A DNA stretch of 64,000 nucleotides from Paracoccaceae bacterium (GTDB lineage Bacteria; Pseudomonadota; Alphaproteobacteria; Rhodobacterales; Rhodobacteraceae). The stretch is from assembly GCA_002708925.1 (NCBI GenBank), contig PAPN01000055.1, forward strand, positions 1 through 64,000. The letters run 5' to 3'. A program made the translations under genes and the position numbers. Within the stretch, counting starts at the first letter, position 1. Each line of letters begins with the position of its first letter. Shown piece after piece: positions 26,978-35,150 of this stretch. The notes under the pieces were generated by a model, which saw nothing but the letters and a program-made list of their open reading frames with translations, ran no database searches and was not told the DNA's origin.

Positions 26978-28357
26978 ATGAGAAAACTGCTCTTTAGTTT
27001 TGCGGCGATATGTACGCTGGCTGGGTGTATGCCCGCCGGCACAGGCGGCCCCGCCAGCCGCGCCGCCGCCAGCCCCATCGGCGGGCTGCCCCCGATGAAA
27101 ACCTTCTCCAGCCAGCCGCTGGAATCCGTGCGCGCCTCGAACCGTGACATCGCGCGCGATTTTCTGGACCTGGCCTTTCAGCTGGAATCGGGGCGCGAAC
27201 TGCCCGTCTTTACCCGGTTCGAAGGCCCGATCACCCTGCGCGTTACCGGCCGCGCTCCGGCCCATATGCGTAACGATCTGAACCGCTTGCTGGCGCGGCT
27301 GCGCCATGAGGCCGGGATCGACATTACCCTGACCAACAGCGCCAGCGCCTCGATCACCATTGCGGCGGTCAAACGCGCCGATATTCAGCGGCACCTGCCC
27401 CAGGCGGCCTGTTTCGTGGTGCCCAATGTGTCTTCTTTGTCCGAATATGCCCGCGCCGCCCGCGCCGTCAAAACCGATTGGGTGCAACTGAATGCCCGCA
27501 GCAAAATGGCGATTTTCGTGCCGGTCGATTCCCCGCCGCAGGAAACGCGCGATTGCCTGCACGAGGAACTGGCCCAGGCGCTGGGGCCGCTCAATGACCT
27601 GTATCGCCTGCCCGATTCGGTGTTCAATGACGATAATGTGCACACGGTTCTGACGCGCTATGACATGCTGATCCTGCGCGCCTATTACGCGCCCGAGCTG
27701 CGCAACGGCATGTCCCGCGCCGAGGTGGCCCGCCGCCTGCCCTCGATTCTGGTGCGGCTGAACCCGGCCGGGCAATCGCGCACCTCGCGCGGGCTGTCGC
27801 AGACGCCGCGCGCCTGGATCGAGGCAATTCAGACCGCCCTGGGCCCCGGCACCCGCCCCGTCGCGCGCCAGCAGGCCGCGCGCAGGGCCCTAGCCATCGC
27901 GCAGAATGCGGGCTGGACCGATCATCGCATGGGGTTCTCCCATTATGCGCTGGGGCGGCTGACCCAAAGCATCAACGCCCAGGTCGCCCTGTCGCATTTC
28001 CGCGCCGCGCAGGCCTATTACACCCGTGATCCGGTCACGCAACTGCACGCCGCCCATGTGGCCGCGCAGTTGGCCGCCTTTGCCATCACCGAAGGCAACG
28101 GCGCCGAGGCCCTGCTGCTGACCGGCCCCTATCTGTCCGTCGCCGCCCGGCACGAGAACGCGGCGCTGCTGTCCACGCTGCAATTGCTACGCGCCGAGGC
28201 GCTGGAGCTACAGGGCCGCCCGCGTGAGGCTCAGGCCGTCAGGCTGGACAGTCTGGGCTGGGCGCGATACGGATTTGGCGCGGACCGGGCGGTGCGGGCA
28301 AAACTGCACGAAATCACCTCCCTGTCCCCACTGAACAGAGGAAACGGGCAATCATGA
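26978..28357 (+). CDS. DUF2927-type lipoprotein
   Basis: A 459-residue predicted lipoprotein: a lipobox ending at Cys17 (TLAGC), then a Pro/Ser-rich linker, then a domain of about 250 residues matching what I recall as DUF2927 (motifs WVQLNARSKMAIFVP, HEELAQALGPLNDLY, DSVFNDDN and LRAYYAPELRNGM). HEELAQ with nearby acidic residues looks metalloprotease-like but is not a canonical HExxH, as position 5 is Ala. The C-terminal ~130 residues are helical, possibly TPR-like. It overlaps the next gene by ATGA, so it belongs to the MoxR-VWA operon. Function unknown. Confidence 0.8.
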   Translation: MRKLLFSFAAICTLAGCMPAGTGGPASRAAASPIGGLPPMKTFSSQPLESVRASNRDIARDFLDLAFQLESGRELPVFTRFEGPITLRVTGRAPAHMRNDLNRLLARLRHEAGIDITLTNSASASITIAAVKRADIQRHLPQAACFVVPNVSSLSEYARAARAVKTDWVQLNARSKMAIFVPVDSPPQETRDCLHEELAQALGPLNDLYRLPDSVFNDDNVHTVLTRYDMLILRAYYAPELRNGMSRAEVARRLPSILVRLNPAGQSRTSRGLSQTPRAWIEAIQTALGPGTRPVARQQAARRALAIAQNAGWTDHRMGFSHYALGRLTQSINAQVALSHFRAAQAYYTRDPVTQLHAAHVAAQLAAFAITEGNGAEALLLTGPYLSVAARHENAALLSTLQLLRAEALELQGRPREAQAVRLDSLGWARYGFGADRAVRAKLHEITSLSPLNRGNGQS

Positions 28358-28521
28358 TCGTCATCGCAGGCGCAATTTTGGGTTTGATCTTCGGTATTTA
28401 CCGCGCAAAGAAACGCGGCGGAAACGGCAAGGACATCGCGCAACATGCGGTGGTTTACATGTTGTTGTTTCTGATTATCGGCCTGTTTGTCACCATTATC
28501 ATCCACCGCGCGGCGCTTTGA
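28354..28521 (+). CDS. small two-helix membrane protein (55 aa) in the MoxR-VWA operon
   Basis: The ATG overlaps the lipoprotein stop (ATGA, 28354-28357), and the TGA at 28519-28521 is 3 bp before the VWA gene. The product has a hydrophobic N-terminal helix (IVIAGAILGLIFG), a short basic loop YRAKKRGGNGKD and a second helix (VVYMLLFLIIGLFVTIII). The tight packing on both sides supports it as a real coupled gene. I recognise no family; a membrane anchor or partner for the neighbouring proteins is a reasonable inference. Confidence 0.75.
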   Translation: MIVIAGAILGLIFGIYRAKKRGGNGKDIAQHAVVYMLLFLIIGLFVTIIIHRAAL

Positions 28522-28524
28522 TCC

Positions 28525-29709
28525 ATGTTCCTGCCCTTCTTTGAAAACCTCAGAAAAACCGGCGTGCCAGTGTCCCTCCGCGAGTATCTGAGCTTTCTGG
28601 AAGCGATGAAAGCCGGGCTGGTCACCTACGATGTCGAAGGGTTCTATTATCTGGCCCGGACCTCGATGGTGAAGGACGAACGCAACATCGACAAGTTCGA
28701 CCGCGCCTTTGCCCAGACCTTCAAGGGGCTGGAGCAGATCCAGCTGGGTGACGTGCTGGAGGCAATCGACCTGCCTGCGGACTGGCTTGAAAAAATGGCC
28801 GAAAAATATCTCAGCGATGAGGAAAAAGCCGAGATCGAAGCTTTAGGAGGCTTCGATAAGCTTATGGAAACGCTGAAAAAACGCCTGGAAGAGCAAAAAG
28901 GACGTCACCAGGGCGGGAATAAATGGGTCGGCACGGCGGGCACCTCGCCTTTTGGGGCCTATGGCTACAATCCCGAAGGGGTGCGCATCGGCCAGAAAGA
29001 AAGCCGCCATCAGCGCGCCGTCAAAGTCTGGGATAAGCGTGAATTCAAGAACTTAGACGACAAAGTTGAACTGGGAACGCGCAATATCAAGGTGGCTCTG
29101 AAACGTCTGCGCAGCTGGGCGCGCGATGGCGCCCACGAAGAGCTGGATCTGGACGGTACGATCCGCGCCACCGCCGAGCACGGCTATCTGGACGTGCAGA
29201 CCCGACCCGAGCGGCGCAACGCCGTCAAGGTGATCCTGTTTCTGGACGTCGGCGGCTCGATGGATCCGCATATCAAGGTGATGGAAGAGCTGTTTTCTGC
29301 CGCCAAATCCGAATTCAAACATCTGGAACACTACTATTTCCACAATTGCCTGTACGAAGGCGTGTGGAAAGACAACAAGCGTCGCTGGGATCAGCAGACC
29401 CCCACCTGGGAAGTTCTGCGCACCTATGGCTCTGATTATAAATGTATTTTCATCGGGGACGCCTCGATGTCGCCCTATGAAATCCACTATCCGGGCGGCG
29501 CGAATGAACATTGGAACCCCGAGGCCGGCCAGGTCTGGCTGGAACGCGCGCGCGAGCAATGGCCCGCGAATCTGTGGATCAACCCGGTGCCCGAACGCTA
29601 TTGGAGCTACACCCAATCCATCAAGATGATCGACGAGATTTTTGAAGGAAGAATGGTCTCTATGACATTGGAAGGATTGGAAAAAGGCATGAAAGAGCTA
29701 ACGCGCTAA
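28525..29709 (+). CDS. VWA-domain protein, CoxE-like (partner of MoxR)
   Basis: A 394-residue cytoplasmic protein without membrane segments. The N-terminal ~180 residues are helical and charged (FFENLRKTGVPVSLREYL; LETLKKRLEEQKG-like), and the C-terminal ~180 form a von Willebrand A domain. Its metal-site motif is DVGGSMD at 241-247 instead of DxSxS, so the first Ser is Gly. FIGDASMSPYE is probably the later metal-site element. The layout matches CoxE-like VWA proteins encoded beside MoxR ATPases. It starts 3 bp after the small membrane protein gene. Confidence 0.85.
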   Translation: MFLPFFENLRKTGVPVSLREYLSFLEAMKAGLVTYDVEGFYYLARTSMVKDERNIDKFDRAFAQTFKGLEQIQLGDVLEAIDLPADWLEKMAEKYLSDEEKAEIEALGGFDKLMETLKKRLEEQKGRHQGGNKWVGTAGTSPFGAYGYNPEGVRIGQKESRHQRAVKVWDKREFKNLDDKVELGTRNIKVALKRLRSWARDGAHEELDLDGTIRATAEHGYLDVQTRPERRNAVKVILFLDVGGSMDPHIKVMEELFSAAKSEFKHLEHYYFHNCLYEGVWKDNKRRWDQQTPTWEVLRTYGSDYKCIFIGDASMSPYEIHYPGGANEHWNPEAGQVWLERAREQWPANLWINPVPERYWSYTQSIKMIDEIFEGRMVSMTLEGLEKGMKELTR

Positions 29710-29828
29710 GCAAGCCGCCTTTTCTAATCGCAGTGCCATTTACACCAAATTAGGGTTTCTCGCCCAATGTGAATCGAAATTGCCGCGCGGGCTCTTTCCT
29801 TTGCGCCGGGGATGGCCATATTAGCGCT

Positions 29829-30518
29829 ATGCTGAAACTCATGCCCCTTTTGCTGGCGCTGCTATATGGCGTTGCGATGTACCGCGTGTCTGCCTGGCGC
29901 ACCCGCAAAGAGCTGGATTCGAAATCCACGGTCCTGGACGATCCCGAACTGGCCAGGGTGACGGACCGCCTGGCCGCCGCGCTGGAAATCCCCAGGGTGC
30001 GTGTCGATATTTTTGAGGTCGATCCCGTCAACGCGCTGGCTGCCCCCGATGGACGGGTTTTTGTGACGCGCGGCATGATCGAGCGCTATCAGCGCGGCGA
30101 CATCCTGCCCGAGGAAATCGCCAGTGTGATCGCGCATGAACTGGGCCATGTTGCGCTGGGGCATACCCGTCGGCGGATGATTGATTTTTCGGGGCAAAAC
30201 GCGTTGCGGACGGCCTTGGGTGCGATGCTGTCACGGTTCTTGCCCGGAATCGGCGGTCTGATCGCCGGGCTGATGACCCGCGTTCTGGCCGCGCATTTAT
30301 CGCGCGCGGATGAATACGAGGCCGACGAATACGCCAGCGCGCTGATGGTCAAGGCCGGGTATGGCACCGGCCCTCAAAAGGATCTGTTTGCCAAGCTGGA
30401 TCAGATGACCGGCGCGCATGGGGCTGCGGGCGTCGCCTGGCTGATGAGCCACCCCAAAAGCCGCGATCGCATCGCGCGGATCCAACAGAACGAGCGGAAA
30501 TGGGGTATCAGCGGCTAA
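29829..30518 (+). CDS. M48-family zinc metallopeptidase
   Basis: A 229-residue protein with an N-terminal membrane helix (about 2-20) and the zinc site H103-E-L-G-H107; the third ligand is probably a Glu in DEYEADEYA. A hydrophobic hairpin (GIGGLIAGLMTRVLAAHL) sits between them, and WLMSHPKSRDRI is the typical C-terminal HP motif of M48. HtpX/Oma1-like M48 enzymes degrade misfolded membrane proteins. It follows the VWA gene by 119 bp and may be transcribed separately. Its end overlaps the convergent PIN gene by 11 bp. Confidence 0.88.
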   Translation: MLKLMPLLLALLYGVAMYRVSAWRTRKELDSKSTVLDDPELARVTDRLAAALEIPRVRVDIFEVDPVNALAAPDGRVFVTRGMIERYQRGDILPEEIASVIAHELGHVALGHTRRRMIDFSGQNALRTALGAMLSRFLPGIGGLIAGLMTRVLAAHLSRADEYEADEYASALMVKAGYGTGPQKDLFAKLDQMTGAHGAAGVAWLMSHPKSRDRIARIQQNERKWGISG

Positions 30519-31050
30519 GCGCCTTACCCAGGCGCGGCAGCCGGGCCTTTTTCAGCAGCTTGCGCGTGTCCCAGGTCTCGCCGGACAAAAGATCAGCCTG
30601 TTGGCGCACCTGTTCAACGGCAGCAGCCACGGCCGAAGGGGCCGCCAGCCAGCAATGATACAGCAGCTCATCGGGGGTTTGGCGCGACAGGCCTTCCTCG
30701 GCCAGGGTGTGTTTGGGGAAATCCTTGGCGTTCATCGTCAGCAGCACATCGGCCGAGCCCGCAATCGCCGCCGCCAGCACATGCACATCGGCCGGATCGG
30801 GCAGATAAAGGCGGTTTTCCAGCGAGGGCGGCCAGCTGACCTCGGCCCGTGGCCAATCGCGCGAGACCAGCGCGATCTCGGTGCGGGCCTGCGGCTCGCC
30901 CGTGGGGCCCAGTTTGCGCGCCGCCCGCGCCCATTCCTCAAGGATCCGCGCAGACCAGAGCGGCTGAAACGCGCCGGTGCGCGCCACGGCCAGCAGAACC
31001 TCTCGCATCACGGTGGGGTACAGAACGCAGGTATCCAGCAGCACCTTCAT
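30508..31050 (-). CDS. PIN-domain ribonuclease-like protein
   Basis: A 180-residue PIN-fold protein with the acidic residues of the family in order: Asp6 in MKVLLDTCVLYP, a Glu in RILEEWARA, the Asp pair in LPDPADVHVLAA and Asp in MNAKDFP. PIN domains cut RNA. No small antitoxin gene is adjacent, so a VapC-type toxin is unlikely. Its ATG overlaps the stop of the upstream rRNA methyltransferase gene (ATGA), pointing to coupled expression and possibly an RNA-related role. The target is unknown. Confidence 0.8.
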   Translation of the reverse strand: MKVLLDTCVLYPTVMREVLLAVARTGAFQPLWSARILEEWARAARKLGPTGEPQARTEIALVSRDWPRAEVSWPPSLENRLYLPDPADVHVLAAAIAGSADVLLTMNAKDFPKHTLAEEGLSRQTPDELLYHCWLAAPSAVAAAVEQVRQQADLLSGETWDTRKLLKKARLPRLGKALSR

Positions 31051-32255
31051 AGGCGGAAGAACAGCGCCTTCAGATAGCCGCTTTCGGCCAGTTGCGGCAT
31101 CAGGGGATGGTCCGGCCCGGCATAGCCCGTGTGGATCAGCTGAGCCGCGCGCCCTGCCCGTCCGATCCCACGCACACAGGCACCACGGAATTTCGTCAGA
31201 TCGGCGGCGTGCGAACATGAACACAGCCCCAGATACCCCCCCGGCGCCACCAGAGGCGCGGCCAGCCGGGCAACGCGTTCATAGGCGCGCAGGCCGGCCT
31301 CCAGCGCCTTTTTCGAGGGCGCAAAGGCCGGCGGATCGCAGATCACCACGTCGAATTGCGCGCCTTCCTCGGCCAGTTTTGTCAGCACGTCAAAGGCATC
31401 GCCCTTGCGGGTTTCGAACCGATCCGCCGCGCCCATGGCCTCGGCCCCCTGGGCTGCCAGATCCAGCGCCGCCTGCGAGCCATCGACAGCCAGGGCGCTG
31501 CGCGCGCCCCCGGCCAGAGCGGCCAGGGAAAACCCGCCCACATGGCTGAACACGTCCAGCACACGCGCGCCATTGGACAGGCGCGCGGCGAAGGCGTGGT
31601 TGGGCCGCTGATCAAAGAAAAGGCCGGTTTTCTGCCCCGCAACCAGATCGGCCATATAGACCGCTCCGTTCATCGGCACCGGGATGGGCGCGTCCGGCAG
31701 GGCTCCGGCGGCGATACCGCTGTCCTCGTCCAGCCCCTCCAGCGCCCGCGCCCGCCCCGAGGCGTTCTTCAGCACATGTTTCACGCCCGTCACCTGGATC
31801 AGCGCCGCCACCAGCGCATCAAACCGCGCATCGGCCCAGGCCGCATTGGGCTGCACCACGGCGGTGTCCGCGAAGCGATCAATCACCACGCCGGGCAGCC
31901 CGTCGGCCTCGGCATGGATCAGGCGGTAAAACGGGGCATCGTACAGGCGCGCGCGCATTTGCAGCGCTTTCTCGATCCGGGCAGCGAACCAGGCCTGATC
32001 AATCTGGGCCGTCACGTCCCGGTCCAGCATCCGGCACATGATCCGGCTACCGGGGGTGACCGCCACCAGCCCCAGATCGGCGCGGTTCTCATCCTGCAAT
32101 ACGGCCACGGTGCCGGGGGTCAGGGATTTGGTGCGCCGGTCGGTGACCATTTCATTGTCATAGACCCAGGGAAACCCGTGCCGGATGGCGCGGGCGTTGG
32201 ATTTGGGCTTCATACGGACGGTCGGCAGGCTGGTGGGCTGGGCTGTATCTGTCAT
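31047..32255 (-). CDS. class I SAM-dependent rRNA methyltransferase (RlmI-like)
   Basis: A 402-residue protein: an N-terminal PUA-like RNA-binding domain (RHGFPWVYDNEM), then an RlmI-like middle domain (VIDRFADTAVVQ), then a Rossmann methyltransferase domain with VLDVFSHVGGFSLAA (SAM-binding) and VICDPPAFAPSK (catalytic region for m5C). RlmI methylates C1962 of 23S rRNA in E. coli; equivalent specificity is inferred. The ATG at 32255 has GAGGG upstream and is preferred to one at 32285. It is coupled to the PIN gene by a 4-bp overlap. Confidence 0.85.
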   Translation of the reverse strand: MTDTAQPTSLPTVRMKPKSNARAIRHGFPWVYDNEMVTDRRTKSLTPGTVAVLQDENRADLGLVAVTPGSRIMCRMLDRDVTAQIDQAWFAARIEKALQMRARLYDAPFYRLIHAEADGLPGVVIDRFADTAVVQPNAAWADARFDALVAALIQVTGVKHVLKNASGRARALEGLDEDSGIAAGALPDAPIPVPMNGAVYMADLVAGQKTGLFFDQRPNHAFAARLSNGARVLDVFSHVGGFSLAALAGGARSALAVDGSQAALDLAAQGAEAMGAADRFETRKGDAFDVLTKLAEEGAQFDVVICDPPAFAPSKKALEAGLRAYERVARLAAPLVAPGGYLGLCSCSHAADLTKFRGACVRGIGRAGRAAQLIHTGYAGPDHPLMPQLAESGYLKALFFRL

Positions 32256-32294
32256 GCAGCCCTCATAGACAGCTTGCGCCGTCATGAAAAGCGA

Positions 32295-35027
32295 TCAATC
32301 CGGATCGCCCACCAGAATAAACGGTGCCCAATAGGCCGGGTGCGACCAGGCGGGCTGCTGAGGCGTGTCGATCATCGCCAGAATGGCCTGGCGCTGCGCC
32401 TGAGCGGCGCGCAGATCGGGATCGGCGGCGCGGCGGGCGAACAGATCGGTCATCAGCGCCACGGCCGAGCGGCTCTCGACCGGCCAGTGCGACACCATCA
32501 ACGCCCGCGCGCCCGCATAGGTAAAGGCCTGCGCAAGCCCCGACAGCGCCTCGGCCCCCGGTTCATCCCCGACGGCGGTGTTACAGGCCGACAGCACCAC
32601 CCAATCGGCATTCAGCCTGAGCGAGGCAATTTCCGAGGCCGTCAGCAGCCCGTCCTCGCCCTGCCCGGCGGTCAGCGCCAGCGCGGGTTCCGCCAGTTGC
32701 TGCTGCGCGGTCACCATATCGCCCGCCACCAGCCCATGCGTGGCGAAATACAGCACGCGGTAATCCGACAGGCTCTGGGCTTTCAGCTGCGCCTCGCTGG
32801 CCATGGACTGGGCCAGAACGTCCCTGTCCTGCGCGGCCCCGACGGCCTGCGCCACGGCGCGCACCTCGATTGCGGTTTCGGGCAAGGGCGCCAGCGCGCC
32901 GCGCATCGCCGCACGGGTGACATCCAGCCCGGCCACCCGATCCCGATTTTCTGACGGGTTGGATTCCGATTGGCCGAAAATCGGATCGGCCAGACCAAGG
33001 AACGGTTTGCTGGCCCTTTCGGTCTGGCGGGCAAGAGCCGTCAGCCGCAGCGAATCCACCGAAGGGATCACCGTCATCGCATGGTGGCGGATCAGCCAAT
33101 CGGCCTGGCTGCGATCCGGGGCCGCATTGCGCACCAGCAATTGCGGCGGCACCGAGGACATAGGCCCGCGCAGCTCGGTATAGATGTGGGTTTTTCCCTC
33201 CAGAAGATCGGCCACCACCCCGAACGTCTGGGTATAAATCCAATGCGCCGCATAGACATCAAAGGCATCGCGGCTGGCCTGTTTGGGCTGTTTCAGAGCA
33301 ATCCCTGCCCGCACCCCCATCCGCAAATCAATCGAGCCCCGCAGATCGCGGATCGCCATGTTCAGACTGTCCAGGCTAACCGGCATTTCGCGCCATTCGG
33401 CCCGATCGCGCGTGGCGACGAAAATGAAATCCCAGTCTTGCTCTTGGTCGCCGATGTCCAGAATGACCAGCGCCTCCTCGGGGCCCAGCATGGATTGGAC
33501 CTCGGCCAGGGACAGCGGCGCAGCCCCATAAAGCGCATCAAAAGGCAGATCCCGATCACGCAGGCTGGCGCCGACCGCGTTGATCCGATCAGACAGCGCA
33601 GAGATCTCGGCCCGGATCTGGCGCTCTTGCTCGGGGCGGCGCTGCGCGTTGGGCAGGCCGGCGAAGTAGGAAATCTCGTCTTGCAGCTGGGCCTGGCGGC
33701 GCTGCATATCGGTGAAATCGCGCATCATCTGCGATTTGGCCGTATCCTGCACCTGCACCCGCTGCGCAAGAGTGGCATAGGCCGCCCGCGCCGCGCTGCT
33801 ATAATTGACCTGCAAAATGCGAAAGGCCTGGCGCGTCACCTCGGCCGGGTCCAGCGCGCCGGAGTCTTTCGCCCGCCACAAGGTCTGCTGCAACAGCAGG
33901 CGGCTGCCATTGCCTGCGGCCTCGGCCTTCAGGGCCAGATCCCAGGCGGCGCGGTGATGGCCCAGATCGGACTCCATCGCGCCCAGATTCAGATAGGCCC
34001 GCCCGGTGAACGGATGGGTGGCCGAAAGCAGGCGTTCACGCAGAGCAACGGTTTCGCGCATATCCTGCAAGGCCAGATCGAACTGAGCCGTGCCCAGCGT
34101 CCCCCAAGACCGCATAAGCGCCCGGTGCCCCAGATATTCCGCATAGGGCAAGGATTCCCGGCCGAACCTGGCCAGAATACCCGTGTGCCATTGCTCCATG
34201 ATCCGCGCCATCTGCTGCATGTCGCGCAGCTCGTACAGCACCAGGGCATATTCCCCCAAAGTGTGCACCGTTTCAGGATGGTTCGGCGGGCGGCAGGTCT
34301 GCGCGCGGATCAGACTGTCCGCATAGGCATCGCGGGCTTGCTCTGTCTGCCCCAATTCCTGCAACAGATGCGCCCGCTGACGGGCAACAGCGCAGGCATA
34401 GCTGGCGGCGCGACCATCCTCAGAGACATCCATAAGCGGCAGAACCTGTTCAAAAATCCGCAGCGCCTCGGCCTGGAACCCCAGCCCCTTCAGAATGCCC
34501 GCCGTGTTGTATTGCCACAGCAATGTCTGGCTGTTTTCAGCCCCCCACACGGTTTCGGCAAAGCGGGTTGCCTCTAACGCCAGAGGCAGCGCATCGTTGG
34601 CCGATCCCATCCGGGCCAGGTGCATCGCCAATTGCATGGCCGCATCCATCCGCGCGGGGTGATATTTGAAATAGTTCTGTTCCCACAGCTTATAGGCTGC
34701 CTCCATTTCGCGCAGAGCCTCGGCGTCGCGCCCGCGCAGATGTATGATATTGGCCAGAGCCTGCCGCAGCCGCAGGGTCTTGATATGCGCTGGCCCGCCG
34801 GCCTCGGTGACCGTCTGGATCAGCGGACGAAGCGCGGCCTCGGCCCCGGCATAATCGCCTTGTCGGAAATGGCTGTCCATCAGCGCCTCTTGTGCGGCAA
34901 TCTGACTGTCCAGCGGTTCGCCGAACATCTGCGCATCAGCGGAATCGGCCGAGATAAAAGCCAGAAATAAGGCCAGAAACAGGGCCAGAAACAGGGCCCG
35001 AGAAAGAGCATTAATCAAACGTATCAT
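32295..35027 (-). CDS. exported TPR and CHAT-domain protein (caspase-like peptidase fold)
   Basis: A 910-residue protein. A signal peptide with repeated LFLA tetrapeptides (residues 12-24) ends near the ADAQ at about 33. Residues ~40-420 are helical TPR-like repeats, a coiled-coil region follows at ~430-500, and the C-terminal ~350 residues are a CHAT domain. The caspase-type dyad is present: His764 in YFATHGLV and Cys815 in LSACNTA. It is therefore predicted to be an active cysteine peptidase in the periplasm or outside the cell. The next gene (RlmI) is 39 bp downstream on the same strand but functionally unrelated. No obvious substrate or partner is adjacent. Confidence 0.88.
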   Translation of the reverse strand: MIRLINALSRALFLALFLALFLAFISADSADAQMFGEPLDSQIAAQEALMDSHFRQGDYAGAEAALRPLIQTVTEAGGPAHIKTLRLRQALANIIHLRGRDAEALREMEAAYKLWEQNYFKYHPARMDAAMQLAMHLARMGSANDALPLALEATRFAETVWGAENSQTLLWQYNTAGILKGLGFQAEALRIFEQVLPLMDVSEDGRAASYACAVARQRAHLLQELGQTEQARDAYADSLIRAQTCRPPNHPETVHTLGEYALVLYELRDMQQMARIMEQWHTGILARFGRESLPYAEYLGHRALMRSWGTLGTAQFDLALQDMRETVALRERLLSATHPFTGRAYLNLGAMESDLGHHRAAWDLALKAEAAGNGSRLLLQQTLWRAKDSGALDPAEVTRQAFRILQVNYSSAARAAYATLAQRVQVQDTAKSQMMRDFTDMQRRQAQLQDEISYFAGLPNAQRRPEQERQIRAEISALSDRINAVGASLRDRDLPFDALYGAAPLSLAEVQSMLGPEEALVILDIGDQEQDWDFIFVATRDRAEWREMPVSLDSLNMAIRDLRGSIDLRMGVRAGIALKQPKQASRDAFDVYAAHWIYTQTFGVVADLLEGKTHIYTELRGPMSSVPPQLLVRNAAPDRSQADWLIRHHAMTVIPSVDSLRLTALARQTERASKPFLGLADPIFGQSESNPSENRDRVAGLDVTRAAMRGALAPLPETAIEVRAVAQAVGAAQDRDVLAQSMASEAQLKAQSLSDYRVLYFATHGLVAGDMVTAQQQLAEPALALTAGQGEDGLLTASEIASLRLNADWVVLSACNTAVGDEPGAEALSGLAQAFTYAGARALMVSHWPVESRSAVALMTDLFARRAADPDLRAAQAQRQAILAMIDTPQQPAWSHPAYWAPFILVGDPD

Positions 35028-35100
35028 GCCGGAAAAATACGCGTCTTATTGCGCGTTCGTCCACTGATTTGACATGACAAATGCGGTTCGCGTGGATGGG

Positions 35101-35129
35101 TTGAACCGTTATCGCTAACAGTCTATAGG
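35101..35129 (+). promoter_or_regulatory. edd-eda promoter with LacI-type operator in the spacer
   Basis: TTGAAC (35101-35106), a 17-bp spacer and TATAGG (35124-35129) form a good sigma-70-like promoter 22 bp before the edd ATG. The spacer holds a palindrome centred on CG at 35106-35121 (CCGTTATC / GCTAACAG; half-sites match at 6 of 8 positions), the form bound by LacI-family repressors. Binding there would block RNA polymerase. No lacI gene is adjacent. Confidence 0.55.
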
Positions 35130-35150
35130 CTAAACAGGCAGGAGGGACTC

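Noticed and set aside
30508-31050. VapBC toxin-antitoxin module
   Set aside because: No small upstream antitoxin frame; the gene is coupled to an rRNA methyltransferase.
32295-35027. CHAT-gasdermin or CRISPR-linked defence system
   Set aside because: No gasdermin-like gene, no cas genes and no repeat array are near; the protein is exported, unlike defence CHAT proteases.
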